Positions 10,375-18,408 of a stretch of 28,538 nt of DNA are shown piece after piece. The stretch's first letter is position 1. Every line of letters begins with the position of its first letter. This DNA is from JANOBJ01 sp031411575 (GTDB lineage Bacteria; Pseudomonadota; Gammaproteobacteria; Burkholderiales; Burkholderiaceae_C), in NCBI GenBank assembly GCA_031411575.1, contig JANOBJ010000392.1:1-28538 (forward strand), given 5' to 3'. Position numbers and translations under genes: made by a program. The notes under the pieces were generated by a model that made no database searches, was not told where the DNA came from, and was given only the letters and a program-made list of their open reading frames with translations.

Positions 10375-10710
10375 TTACTTCTTTTTCGGTGCGGCTTTGC
10401 TGGCGCCGTTCTTGGCCTGGGCGGTGGCCCACTTGCCGGCAAAGGCCTGAATGTCGGACAGGCGCTTGAGCAGGTCGGCGCCCGAAGTGGTCACGCAGTA
10501 GCCGTCAGAACCATGGTTCACCAGCCCGGCTTCGCGCAACTCCTTGATGCGGGTGTTGAGCGTATTGGGGGTGATGCCGCCCACGCTGTCTTGCAGCAGG
10601 CGGAAAGTCTGGGCATGGCCGTCGCGCAGCGCCCACAGGGTGCGCATCGCGTAACGCGACTCGAGCAGGCCCAGCAGTTGGCTGACGGCGGCGTTTTCCT
10701 TGGAACTCAT
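10375..10710 (-). CDS. Small winged-helix transcriptional regulator, HxlR-like
   Basis: This is a 111-residue DNA-binding protein with one winged helix-turn-helix domain. RYAMRTLWALRDG, then TFRLLQDSVGGITPNTLNTRIKEL and REAGLVNHGSDGYCVTTSGADLL follow the HxlR pattern: helix, 'I..KTLS.RLK.L' recognition helix, wing, and 'LT..G..L'. It carries no ligand domain, and none of the redox cysteines known from HypR-type members is evident. The tail AQAKNGASKAAPKKK is lysine/alanine-rich and probably adds non-specific DNA contact. It forms its own unit with a strong terminator. Its upstream region holds an ATCCG/CGGAT inverted repeat (10797-10813) that could be an autoregulatory site. Its target genes are unknown. 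Confidence 0.8.
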   Translation of the reverse strand: MSSKENAAVSQLLGLLESRYAMRTLWALRDGHAQTFRLLQDSVGGITPNTLNTRIKELREAGLVNHGSDGYCVTTSGADLLKRLSDIQAFAGKWATAQAKNGASKAAPKKK

Positions 10711-10796
10711 TCGGTGTTCTCCTCGAAGCGGTGATGGGGTGGCTTGAGCGGTGCTGTGCGTCCCGGTGGGTTTGCCAGCACCTGCGTCGCGACTAT

Positions 10797-10813
10797 ATCC
10801 GTTTTTTGCGGAT
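10797..10813. promoter_or_regulatory. Short inverted repeat upstream of the HxlR-like gene
   Basis: ATCCG and CGGAT flank TTTTTTG, 87 bases upstream of the regulator's start and overlapping the first bases of repeat copy C. The arms are only 5 bp, so this is a weak operator candidate. Confidence 0.25.
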
Positions 10814-10842
10814 GCTACAAGTTTGGTAGCTAACTATGACCA
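10812..10842 (+). repeat. 31-bp intergenic element, copy C
   Basis: This reads ATGCTAC, 7 variable bases, then GTAGCTAACTATGACCA. The arms GCTAC and GTAGC have changed together compared with the GCTAT/ATAGC of other copies. That is a compensatory change, which suggests the hairpin or dyad itself is maintained. It lies between the marR stop and the HxlR-like start. Confidence 0.7.
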
Positions 10843-10882
10843 GTGCGCGCGCACCAGACCGCAAAAAGGCTTGAAAACCAGC

Positions 10883-11377
10883 TCAAAGATAGACTTTTTG
10901 CAACAGCCGGATCAGGGTTTTGCGCTCGGTCGGCGTGAGGTGCGCGGCGGCGTCGTTTTCCAGCGTCGCGGCCGTTAGCTCGGCATCCACCATCATGGCT
11001 TCGCCTGCTGCGGTGAGGTGCAGGCCAATGGCCCGGCCATCGCGCGGATGCGGCTTGCGCTCGATCAGCGCGCGTTTCTCCAGCGTGTTGATCAGGCCCA
11101 CCAGGTTGGGCGGCAGGATGCTCAAGGTGCTGCACAGCTGGCGCGAGGTGATGCCGGGGTTGTGCATGATCACCGACAGCACCGAAAAATCGACTGGCCG
11201 CAGACCGTAGGGGGCCATGCGCTGCAGAAACACCCCGATGATCGCCACCGCTGCGCGCCGGGCGTTGTAGCCCACCAGGGTTTCCAGAAAGCGGGTGTCG
11301 ATTGGTTCGGCCGTGGCGGCAGCAGGGGCGGGTGCAGGGGCGCGTGCGGGTGCGGAGGCGTTGCGGCGTGCGGGCAT
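10883..11377 (-). CDS. MarR-family transcriptional regulator
   Basis: This 164-residue winged-helix regulator has an alanine/proline-rich N-terminal extension (residues 1-24). A MarR domain follows: SRQLCSTLSILPPNLVGLINTLEKRALIERKPHPRDGRAIGLHLTAAG is represented by the recognition helix PPNLVGLINTLEKR and the wing HPRDGRAIGLHLT. MarR proteins of hydroxycinnamate loci (CouR, FerC, PhdR) bind hydroxycinnamoyl-CoA and release DNA. This gene is the last of the minus arm, 8 bp after the acyl-CoA dehydrogenase, so a similar feedback is likely. The palindrome at 21132-21146 is its best candidate operator. The ligand is inferred from context. Confidence 0.9.
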   Translation of the reverse strand: MPARRNASAPARAPAPAPAAATAEPIDTRFLETLVGYNARRAAVAIIGVFLQRMAPYGLRPVDFSVLSVIMHNPGITSRQLCSTLSILPPNLVGLINTLEKRALIERKPHPRDGRAIGLHLTAAGEAMMVDAELTAATLENDAAAHLTPTERKTLIRLLQKVYL

Positions 11378-11385
11378 GGGGCGTT

Positions 11386-13149
11386 TTAGCGGGACGGGGG
11401 TTCCAGCATAGCGCTGGCGGCGGCGTCCGCGGTGTCGCGGCTGCGCGCCAGTTGCGCCTTGATCAAGCCGAACCGCATGTCCAGCTCGGGCAGTACCCAG
11501 GTGTGAAAGGCCAGGGCCGGCGCCCGCCAGCGCACGGCGGCGGCATCGGCCGGCAGCGTGGCCAGAATCCTGGACCAGGCCCAGGCCAGCAGCACCAGCG
11601 CCACCGCGCGCAGGTAGTCACCGGCAATCCAGTACGGCAATTTGGGCTGCGCGCCGGCGCCGTCGGCCAGCAAGGTGGTCACGTAGCGCAGCTCGGCCAG
11701 GCGCCGCAGCGCCTCGGCATCGGCAGGGCGGTTCACGTCCAGCTCGCGCCGCAGCCCCAGCAGCAGGCTGGCAAGCGCCTGCCCGCCATCGGGCAGCACC
11801 TTGCGCACCAGCAGGTCAATGGCCTGGATCTCGTTGGTGCCCTCGTAGATCATCGCCACGCGCGAGTCGCGCACGATCTGCTCGATACCCCATTCGCGCA
11901 CATAGCCGTGGCCGCCCAGGACCTGTAGGCAGTCGCTGCCGCCGTGGAACGCCTGGTCGGTCATGGCGGCCTTCAATACCGGCGTCACCAGGCTGCACCA
12001 GTTCGTCGCCTGGGCGCGGCGCGCCGGGTCGGGGTGGTGGCGGGCAAGGTCGAGTTCAAGACCGGTCTGGTAGGCCAGCAGCCGCCCGCCGTCGATCCAG
12101 GCGCGTTGCGTGTCCAGGATGCGGCGAATGGCCGGGTGTTCGCTGATCAGGTGCGGGGCAGTACCTGTGCCGCCCGGCGCCCGCATCTGCCGCCGCTCCT
12201 GTGCGTAGGCGTCGGCCTTCTGCCAGGCCGCATCGAGCAGGCCCACGCCCTGCAGGCCCACATGCAGGCGGGCAGCATTCATCATGACGAACATGGCGTT
12301 CAGCCCGCGGCCGGGTTCGCCGATCAGCCAGCCGGTGGCGTCGTCAAAGCGCATCACGCAGGTGGCGCTGCCGTGCAGGCCCATTTTTTCTTCAATGCGG
12401 TCGCAGTGCACCGCGTTGCGCTGGCCGTCAGGCAGCCACTTGGGCGCCAGGAACAGCGACAGGCCTTTGGGCCCTGCGGGCGCATCGGGCAGGCGCGCCA
12501 GGACCAGGTGCACGATGTTGTCGGTCAGGTCGTGTTCGCCGCTGGAGATGAAGATCTTGGTGCCGCTGACGCCGAAGCTGCCGTCCGCCTGTGCCACGGC
12601 TTTGGTGCGCGCCAGGCCAAGGTCGCTGCCGGCGTGCGGTTCGGTCAGGCACATGGTGGCCAGCCATTCGCCGCTGGCCATCTTGCTCAGGTAGCGGGCC
12701 TTGAGTTCGTCGCTGCCGTGGTGTTTGACGCATTCGTAGGCGCCATGCAGGATGCCTGGCGCCATGGTCCAGCCGTGGTTGGCGGCGCTCAGCCATTCGT
12801 AGAGAACCGAGTCCAGCACCGCGGGCAGGCCCTGGCCGCCGTCTTCCGGCGCACACGCAAGCGCCGGCCAACCCGCCTGCCAGAACGCCTGGTAGGCATC
12901 GCGGAAGCCCGGCGGCATCGTGACCTTGCCGGTGCCCTCCACGGTCTCGTGGCGGCAACCGATCTCGTCGCCACCGCGCGTGAGCGGGGCCACGACCTCG
13001 CCGACGAACTTGCCCGCTTCATCCAGCACCTGCTGCATCAGGTCGGCATCGACCTCGGCAAACGGTGGCAATGCCTGCAGCACCGCCGGTGCGTTCAGCA
13101 CATCAAACAGCAGGAACCGGGTGTCTTCAGGGCGGGGCTGGTAGTTCAT
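11386..13149 (-). CDS. Acyl-CoA dehydrogenase (long, DmdC-like type)
   Basis: This is an FAD-dependent acyl-CoA dehydrogenase of 587 residues, longer than the usual 380-400 because of an N-terminal lead-in and a C-terminal extension, as in the DmdC / AcdB-like group. The FAD-binding stretch is MCLTEPHAGSDLG (167-179) with GTKIFISSGEHD (196-207). RVAMIYEGTNEIQAID places the catalytic base at Glu436. In this locus it could oxidise side-chain-saturated phenylpropanoyl-CoA (for example dihydroferuloyl- or dihydrocoumaroyl-CoA) to the cinnamoyl-CoA used by the hydratase, as proposed for phd-type clusters. It is cotranscribed with the preceding tannase-family gene (18-bp gap) and with marR (8-bp gap). 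The exact substrate is unproven. Confidence 0.9.
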   Translation of the reverse strand: MNYQPRPEDTRFLLFDVLNAPAVLQALPPFAEVDADLMQQVLDEAGKFVGEVVAPLTRGGDEIGCRHETVEGTGKVTMPPGFRDAYQAFWQAGWPALACAPEDGGQGLPAVLDSVLYEWLSAANHGWTMAPGILHGAYECVKHHGSDELKARYLSKMASGEWLATMCLTEPHAGSDLGLARTKAVAQADGSFGVSGTKIFISSGEHDLTDNIVHLVLARLPDAPAGPKGLSLFLAPKWLPDGQRNAVHCDRIEEKMGLHGSATCVMRFDDATGWLIGEPGRGLNAMFVMMNAARLHVGLQGVGLLDAAWQKADAYAQERRQMRAPGGTGTAPHLISEHPAIRRILDTQRAWIDGGRLLAYQTGLELDLARHHPDPARRAQATNWCSLVTPVLKAAMTDQAFHGGSDCLQVLGGHGYVREWGIEQIVRDSRVAMIYEGTNEIQAIDLLVRKVLPDGGQALASLLLGLRRELDVNRPADAEALRRLAELRYVTTLLADGAGAQPKLPYWIAGDYLRAVALVLLAWAWSRILATLPADAAAVRWRAPALAFHTWVLPELDMRFGLIKAQLARSRDTADAAASAMLEPPSR

Positions 13150-13167
13150 GGCGGTGCCGGGTGGGCG

Positions 13168-14787
13168 TTAGCGGCAGCTGAAGTTGGCGGCGTCTTCCAC
13201 GTCGCCGCTGCCGTTGTAGTGCGCGTATTTCGGGTAGGCGCACAGAGGCCGCGAGCGGTTGGGGAAGACGGCCGTACCGCGCGCCGTGATGCGTTCGGGG
13301 GCGGTGCCTTTTTCGACCCAGTCCACCAGCGCGCCCAGGCCGTCCCACGAATCGGTGGCCGCGCCGCCCGAGCAGTGCGCCATGCCGGGGATCAGGAAGA
13401 GGCGCGCGAAGTCAGGCGTTGCAGCGCCGTGCACCGCGGTCAGCCGCTGGTGGTAATCAATCATCTCGTGCGGCGAAAAAATCGGGTCGGCCATGCCGTG
13501 AGCGAACAGCAGCTTGCCGCCGCGCGCCTTGTAGCCGGTGAGCTGCACGTCGTCGCCGGTGTTGAAGATCCACGAATGCGCGTCCATGCGGGGCGGGTCC
13601 TTGTCGAAATTGAAGCTGTAGATGCTCAGTGACCGGTCAGGTGGCGTGACAAAGTAGCCCTGCAGCGCGTCTTCCATCAGGAACACATGGCGCGAGTTGG
13701 CCTTGGCCGTGTCTGACGTGCCGAGCTTCCAAGCGCGCCAGTCGTTCTGCGGGTGGCCGACGCCGGCGTCCCACGGCCAGGAGTAGTACAGCGGCTGGCC
13801 AGCGGCGTTCTTGGCACCCGTGAAAATCTTCTTCAGCGCGTCGACCTGCGGCGCGGCCAGGCAGCTTGCATCCTTCGCTCCCTTGCACTGCAGCGCGGCG
13901 GGGTCAAACCTGCAGGCCGCAGGGTTGGACACCAGCCCATCGGCCACGCCATCCTGCGCGTCGCAGGCGTCCAGGATGCCTTTGCGCAGCAGCTGCAGGT
14001 CGTCAGGCGGCAGGGCGCGGCTGAGCACGGGTTTGCCGTCGGCACCGGCTGGTGCGATGGCCTGCAGCGCCTGCGTGTCCCACGCGGCTGCGATGGTCGC
14101 GCCCTTGGACACGCGCATGGCCGGCGCGATCGCGATCACGCCGTCAAAGTACGACGGGAAGCGTTGCGTGAACATCATCCCCTGTCGCCCACCGCCCGAG
14201 CAGCCAATGAAGTACGACTTGTCGGGCGCCTTGGCGTAGTAGCGGCGGATCAACTCCCTGGCGGTCACGGCCACCCGGTCGTGCGCGTTGTAGGCGTTGT
14301 CGGTGCGCGCGATCGGGTCGAAGCCGAAGTCGGCGCTCGGGCCTTGGTGGCCCGCGTCGGTGGTGACCACGGCAAAGCCGCGGTTCAGCGCATAGCCGGG
14401 CGCCGCCTGCGGGCCGACCGCGGGCCGCACCACGCCATCGTTGCCGCCGCCGCCCTGGTACAGAAAGCGGCCGTTCCATTGCACCGGCAGGCGCAACTCA
14501 AAACCGATGTGGTAGGACTTGCCGTCCTGCCCGGTGCGCTCGGCCATGCGCCCCGTGATGCGGCAGTGGCCCGCCAGCATCGGGCCGGCGGTGACGCCCG
14601 GCGGGCGGGTGGCGTCGGCCGCGACCGCCTCGGTCTGGAGCACCACGCCCACGGGTGCCTGCGAGGAAAATCCGGCGCAGTCGCTCGGCTGGGCCAGTGC
14701 GCTGCCGCCAACGGCGAGCAGGCCGAAGGCCAGCGGGGCGATACACGTGGCCATGGCCGAAGCGGAGTTGCGGGCCAAACGGTTCAT
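13168..14787 (-). CDS. Tannase/feruloyl esterase-family protein 1 (secreted)
   Basis: This alpha/beta-hydrolase of the tannase family (PF07519 type) should hydrolyse aromatic acid esters outside the cytoplasm. It has 539 residues with a signal peptide ending SALA-QPSD (cut near residue 32). The nucleophile elbow is IGCSGGGRQG (Ser197). The acid is in HGMADPIFS (Asp434) and the histidine in GMAHCSGG (His471). Cys196 and Cys472 are placed as in the family's CS-D-HC disulphide motif. The C-terminus has RPLCAYPKYAHYNGSGDVEDAANFSCR-like family signature ending NFSCR. I chose ATG 14787, preceded by AGGAGA. It is a paralogue of the next gene upstream. The likely role is release of ferulate, coumarate or a related acid for the CoA ligase of the same operon. 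Confidence 0.88.
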   Translation of the reverse strand: MNRLARNSASAMATCIAPLAFGLLAVGGSALAQPSDCAGFSSQAPVGVVLQTEAVAADATRPPGVTAGPMLAGHCRITGRMAERTGQDGKSYHIGFELRLPVQWNGRFLYQGGGGNDGVVRPAVGPQAAPGYALNRGFAVVTTDAGHQGPSADFGFDPIARTDNAYNAHDRVAVTARELIRRYYAKAPDKSYFIGCSGGGRQGMMFTQRFPSYFDGVIAIAPAMRVSKGATIAAAWDTQALQAIAPAGADGKPVLSRALPPDDLQLLRKGILDACDAQDGVADGLVSNPAACRFDPAALQCKGAKDASCLAAPQVDALKKIFTGAKNAAGQPLYYSWPWDAGVGHPQNDWRAWKLGTSDTAKANSRHVFLMEDALQGYFVTPPDRSLSIYSFNFDKDPPRMDAHSWIFNTGDDVQLTGYKARGGKLLFAHGMADPIFSPHEMIDYHQRLTAVHGAATPDFARLFLIPGMAHCSGGAATDSWDGLGALVDWVEKGTAPERITARGTAVFPNRSRPLCAYPKYAHYNGSGDVEDAANFSCR

Positions 14788-14849
14788 GGATGTCTCCTCG
14801 AATCGGGGTGTCAGCCGGAACGCTTCGTCCGGCCCACGTGAAGGCGGTT

Positions 14850-16589
14850 TCATCGGCAGCTGAAGTTGGCCGCGTCGTTGATGTCGCCCGAGCCCTTGTA
14901 GATCGCCTGCCGGGGGTAGGCGCACAGCGGCCGGCTGCGCGGCTTGCCGTTGGTCTGCCAGCTTGTGGGTACATCCGGGTTGATGCCGGGCCGTGCGGTG
15001 GCCACGACGCCGTCAGGTGCCTGGCCTTTTTCGACCCAGTTGACCATGGCGCTCAGCATGTCGAACTGCTCGGTGGCCGGGCCGCCCTGGCAATGGTTCA
15101 GCCCCGGGATGGTGAACAGGCGCGTGAAGCTGGCCGCTTGCCCGCCATGCGTCTTGTCCAGGCCCTCGTACCAGTTGATGGTGTCGTTCACCGAGAACAC
15201 CGGGTCGGAGTTACCGTGGTAGACGATCATCTTGCCGCCCTTGGCCTTGAAGGCCGACAGGCTGGTGGCATATGGCGGTGTCATGAACTGCACGGACGAC
15301 TCCTTGAAGGTCGCGTCCGAGGCGTAGATCTTCGGCGCGTCGGTGTCAAAGTTGTAGTCGAGCAGCGACTTGATCAGCGCTGGCGGATTGCCGGCCACCG
15401 GTTTCGGCGGTGACGAAAAGATGTAGGCCACCGAGCCGGCACCCAGTACGCCGATGATCGGCAGCCCGGCAATCGGGCCCTGCAGTTTCCAGGCGCGCCA
15501 GCTGCCGAAACCGATCTGCGAGGCACCCACGCCTGCGTCCCACGGCCAGTCGCTGTAGAGCCGCTCGCCCTTGCTGTTGACCGGGCCGGCAAACACCTTT
15601 TGCAGCGCACTGACCTGCGGCGCGCTCAGGCACTGCGCGGTCTTTTCGCCGCTGCACTGCAAGGCCTTCAACTCAAACGCTTTCTGGCACGCCGGCAGGT
15701 TGTTCACCAAGCCGTCGGCCAGACCGTCCAGCGCATCGCATTTCTCCAGCACCTTGTCAGCCACGAGCTTCATGTCGGCTGGCGGAAAAGCGGCCTTGAT
15801 GTCGGGGTTGACGCTGCTGAACGCCTGGATGTCCCAGGCGTGCTGCACCGCCGCCTTGGGCAGGTTGAAGCCAGGGTTGCCGGCAATGATGCCGTCGAAC
15901 TCGGCCGGGTAGCGGGATGCCGCCACCATGCCGTGCCGCCCGCCATTGGAGCAGCCCATCAGGTACGCATGCCGGGCCGGCTGGCCGTAGTGTGTTGCGA
16001 TCAATTGCTTGGCCATGGGCGCGAGCTTGGCCGTGGCCTGGTAGCCGTAGTCAAGCCGTGCCTGCGGGTCCAGGCCAAACAGGTTGCCGCCCACCAGGCC
16101 GACGGGCGTGCCGTCTGCGCCGGGCGTTTGCGGCGGCAGCATGGCGTGGCCCGCATCGCTGGAGAGCACCGCGAAGCCCTGCATCAGCGCATTGGTGGTG
16201 GCGCCGCCGGTTACGACGTTGCCAAACGCCGACTGCACCACGCCGTCGTTGCCGCCATTGGCTTGAAACAGGAAACGGCCCGACCAATTGGCGGGCAGCC
16301 GCATCTCGAAGCCAATGGCATAGGGCTTGCCATCGACACCGGTGCGCTCGGCCATGCGGCCCGAGACCTTGCAGTGCGCGGGCATCGGGTAGGGCTGCGC
16401 CATGCCGCTGACAGTCAGGCCGGCAGGCACCGATTCAGCGGCGGTGATGCGCGTCCCGCCTGCAGTGAATTTTGATGCCAGCTGCGCGCATTCCACGGGG
16501 ACAGTCGGCTGATTCGTTGCCTGATTGGCGCACGACGCGAGCAACAGCAATCCTGCGCCGCAGGTGGCGGCCTGAAGCATGTTTCGCAT
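14850..16589 (-). CDS. Tannase/feruloyl esterase-family protein 2 (lipoprotein)
   Basis: This is a second tannase-family hydrolase of 579 residues. Its N-terminus MRNMLQAATCGAGLLLLASC is a lipoprotein signal with lipobox LASC, predicting an anchor at Cys20. The catalytic set is MGCSNGGRHG (Ser214), HGNSDPVFS (Asp462) and GLNHCQGG (His499), with the Cys213/Cys500 pair. The end GSGDINDAANFSCR matches paralogue 1. The family includes feruloyl esterases and also MHETase of Ideonella, which is likewise a lipoprotein and shares the NHC.GG...FDML and YKGSGDIN patterns. By eye I do not find an equivalent of the MHETase substrate arginine (Arg411). The start at 16589 lies 15 bp after the Bug gene, and the gap to paralogue 1 is 62 bp. 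Confidence 0.88.
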   Translation of the reverse strand: MRNMLQAATCGAGLLLLASCANQATNQPTVPVECAQLASKFTAGGTRITAAESVPAGLTVSGMAQPYPMPAHCKVSGRMAERTGVDGKPYAIGFEMRLPANWSGRFLFQANGGNDGVVQSAFGNVVTGGATTNALMQGFAVLSSDAGHAMLPPQTPGADGTPVGLVGGNLFGLDPQARLDYGYQATAKLAPMAKQLIATHYGQPARHAYLMGCSNGGRHGMVAASRYPAEFDGIIAGNPGFNLPKAAVQHAWDIQAFSSVNPDIKAAFPPADMKLVADKVLEKCDALDGLADGLVNNLPACQKAFELKALQCSGEKTAQCLSAPQVSALQKVFAGPVNSKGERLYSDWPWDAGVGASQIGFGSWRAWKLQGPIAGLPIIGVLGAGSVAYIFSSPPKPVAGNPPALIKSLLDYNFDTDAPKIYASDATFKESSVQFMTPPYATSLSAFKAKGGKMIVYHGNSDPVFSVNDTINWYEGLDKTHGGQAASFTRLFTIPGLNHCQGGPATEQFDMLSAMVNWVEKGQAPDGVVATARPGINPDVPTSWQTNGKPRSRPLCAYPRQAIYKGSGDINDAANFSCR

Positions 16590-16604
16590 GGATTGAACTC
16601 CTGA

Positions 16605-17597
16605 TCAGGACTGGCCGGTGAAGCCGATGTGCTTGACCAGAGGGCCCCAGCGGAAAAATGCGTCACGCTGGCTCCTGTCCATCTCGCGAACGGTGGAGCC
16701 CTGCGCCACCAGCCCGAAAGTACCCAGGCTGCTGACGACGATGGGCGCCTTGAGCGCGGCGTTGATGGCTGCGTTGGCGTTGTCGATGACGCTGGCTGGC
16801 GTCTTGGCGGGCGCATAGAAGCCAAACCATTCCTCCGTGGTGAGCTCCGGGAAGCCCTGCTCCGCGAACGTGGCGACTTCCGGAGAAAACGGCGAACGGG
16901 CCGGCCCCGAGGTGGCGATCAATCGGATCTTGCCGGCCTTGTGGTTGGCCAGGAAGTCGCCGCGGGGCGTGAACATCGAGGCAATCTGTCCGCCAATCAT
17001 GTCGGCCACACCGGGCACCGAGCCGCGGTAGGGAACGTGCTGCAGCGGCACGCTGGTATAGCTGCTGAGCAGGGCGCCCAGGAAATGCGGCAGCGAGCCT
17101 GCGGCGGGAGAGCCATAGCTGGCCTGCGCCGGGTTGGCCTTGGCCCACGCCACATAGTCTTTGACGCTCTTGACCGTAGCCGGGACCATGGGGCCGACCG
17201 CGAGGCCGTGGTGCATGACCGCAGCAATTGATACGGGGGTCAGGTCCTTGAATGGATCGTAGGCCAGGTTGGTGTAGATGTGCGGGTAGACCGAGGTGCA
17301 AGAGTACGGCGTCAGCAGCAAGGTGCTGCCGTCGGCCGGCGCGTTCTTGACGGTCTCGCAGGCGATGCGCCCGCCGGCACCGGGCTTGTTCTCGACCACG
17401 GCCGCGTTCTTGGTGAAGGCGCTGCCGCGCAATTGCTCGCCCACGCGCCGGCTGGTGGCGTCGGCGGTGCCGCCTGCGGGGAAACCGTTCACGATCTTGA
17501 CCTGGTCCAGCGCCTGCGCAAGCGCGGCGAATGGGTGCAGGGTGGCGAGCGCGCCGATCGCGCCTGCGGATTGAATGAGGTGTCGGCGGGTGGTCAT
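16605..17597 (-). CDS. Bug/TctC-type periplasmic solute receptor
   Basis: This is a tripartite tricarboxylate transporter substrate-binding protein (Bug family) of 330 residues. The N-terminus MTTRRHLIQSAG...AALAQ has a twin arginine and looks like a Tat signal cut near residue 27. Family marks are VKIVNGFPAGGTADATSRRV (start of the first lobe), VVENKPGAGGRIA, YDPFKDLTPVS and LQHVPYRGSVPGVADMIGGQI. No TctA or TctB membrane subunits are near, which is usual for the many orphan Bug genes of Burkholderiales. Lying between the dehydrogenase and the esterase genes, it likely binds an aromatic acid released by them, as TphC does for terephthalate. The start at 17597 has CAGGAGA upstream. Confidence 0.92.
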   Translation of the reverse strand: MTTRRHLIQSAGAIGALATLHPFAALAQALDQVKIVNGFPAGGTADATSRRVGEQLRGSAFTKNAAVVENKPGAGGRIACETVKNAPADGSTLLLTPYSCTSVYPHIYTNLAYDPFKDLTPVSIAAVMHHGLAVGPMVPATVKSVKDYVAWAKANPAQASYGSPAAGSLPHFLGALLSSYTSVPLQHVPYRGSVPGVADMIGGQIASMFTPRGDFLANHKAGKIRLIATSGPARSPFSPEVATFAEQGFPELTTEEWFGFYAPAKTPASVIDNANAAINAALKAPIVVSSLGTFGLVAQGSTVREMDRSQRDAFFRWGPLVKHIGFTGQS

Positions 17598-17643
17598 GGT
17601 GTGTCTCCTGAACAAGTGAAAGCAAAAAATTGAAAGTGGAGTC

Positions 17644-18408
17644 TCAGCGCGGCGCCATGCGCAGTGCGCCGTCCAGGCGAATCACTTCGCCGTTGAGGTG
17701 TGAGTTGGTGACGATGTGACAGGCCAACTGGGCAAACTCTTCGGGCTTGCCCAGTCGCGGTGGGAAAGGGATGGAAGCCGCGAGCGAGGCTTGCACGGGT
17801 TCGGGCAGCTGCTTCATGAGCGGCGTGGCGAACAGGCCCGGGGCCACAGTGCAGACGCGGATGCCGTGCTGGGCCAGGTCGCGCGCCATCGGTAGGGTCA
17901 TGCCCACCAGCCCGCCCTTGGACGCGCTGTAGGCCTGCTGGCCGACCTGGCCGTCGAACGCCGCGACCGATGCGGTGAACATCATCACGCCGCGCTCGCC
18001 GTCTTCCAGCGGCGGCAACTTCACGCACTCGGCCGCGAACAGGCGGCTGATGTTGTAGCTGCCAATCAGGTTGACGTTGACCACGCGCGCAAAGTCTTCC
18101 AGCGGTGCTGCCGTGCCGTCTTTGCCCACGATGCGTTTGGCGCTGCCAATGCCGGCGATGTTCATGAGGATGCGGGCCGGGCCATGCGCAAAGGTGGCTT
18201 TGGCCAGCGCCGCCGTGACGCTGTCGGTGTTGGTGATGTCGCAGGCGCAGGCCACGCCGTTGATCTCGGCGGCCACCTTTTCGGCGAGCGCCAGGTTGAC
18301 GTCCAGCACGGCTACGCGGGCGCCCAGGCGGGCCAGCTCGCGCGCCGTGGCTTCGCCCAGGCCCGAGGCGCCGCCCGTGACGAGCGCGGCGTGTCCGCTG
18401 ATGTTCAT
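17644..18408 (-). CDS. SDR-family 3-hydroxyacyl-CoA dehydrogenase-like protein
   Basis: This NAD-dependent short-chain dehydrogenase of 254 residues resembles the type-II 3-hydroxyacyl-CoA dehydrogenase (HSD10-like) group. The cofactor loop is TGGASGLG (11-18). Asp36 after the second strand favours NAD over NADP. The active site has Ser147 (TASVAA), Tyr160 and Lys164 (YSASK). FDGQVGQQAYSASKGG is typical of the HSD10 group. The start overlaps the stop of the CoA-ligase gene by four bases (ATGA), so the two are translationally coupled. The inferred step is oxidation of 3-hydroxy-3-arylpropanoyl-CoA, made by the hydratase, to the 3-keto thioester. Confidence 0.9.
   Translation of the reverse strand: MNISGHAALVTGGASGLGEATARELARLGARVAVLDVNLALAEKVAAEINGVACACDITNTDSVTAALAKATFAHGPARILMNIAGIGSAKRIVGKDGTAAPLEDFARVVNVNLIGSYNISRLFAAECVKLPPLEDGERGVMMFTASVAAFDGQVGQQAYSASKGGLVGMTLPMARDLAQHGIRVCTVAPGLFATPLMKQLPEPVQASLAASIPFPPRLGKPEEFAQLACHIVTNSHLNGEVIRLDGALRMAPR

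Noticed and set aside
10843..10854. Perfect palindrome GTGCGCGCGCAC beside element copy C
   Set aside because: It is an alternating GC run that arises easily at this base composition and has no link to a promoter.
14850..16589. MHETase identity for the second tannase-family protein
   Set aside because: General signatures match, but I find no equivalent of the substrate-binding arginine, so only family-level membership is claimed.
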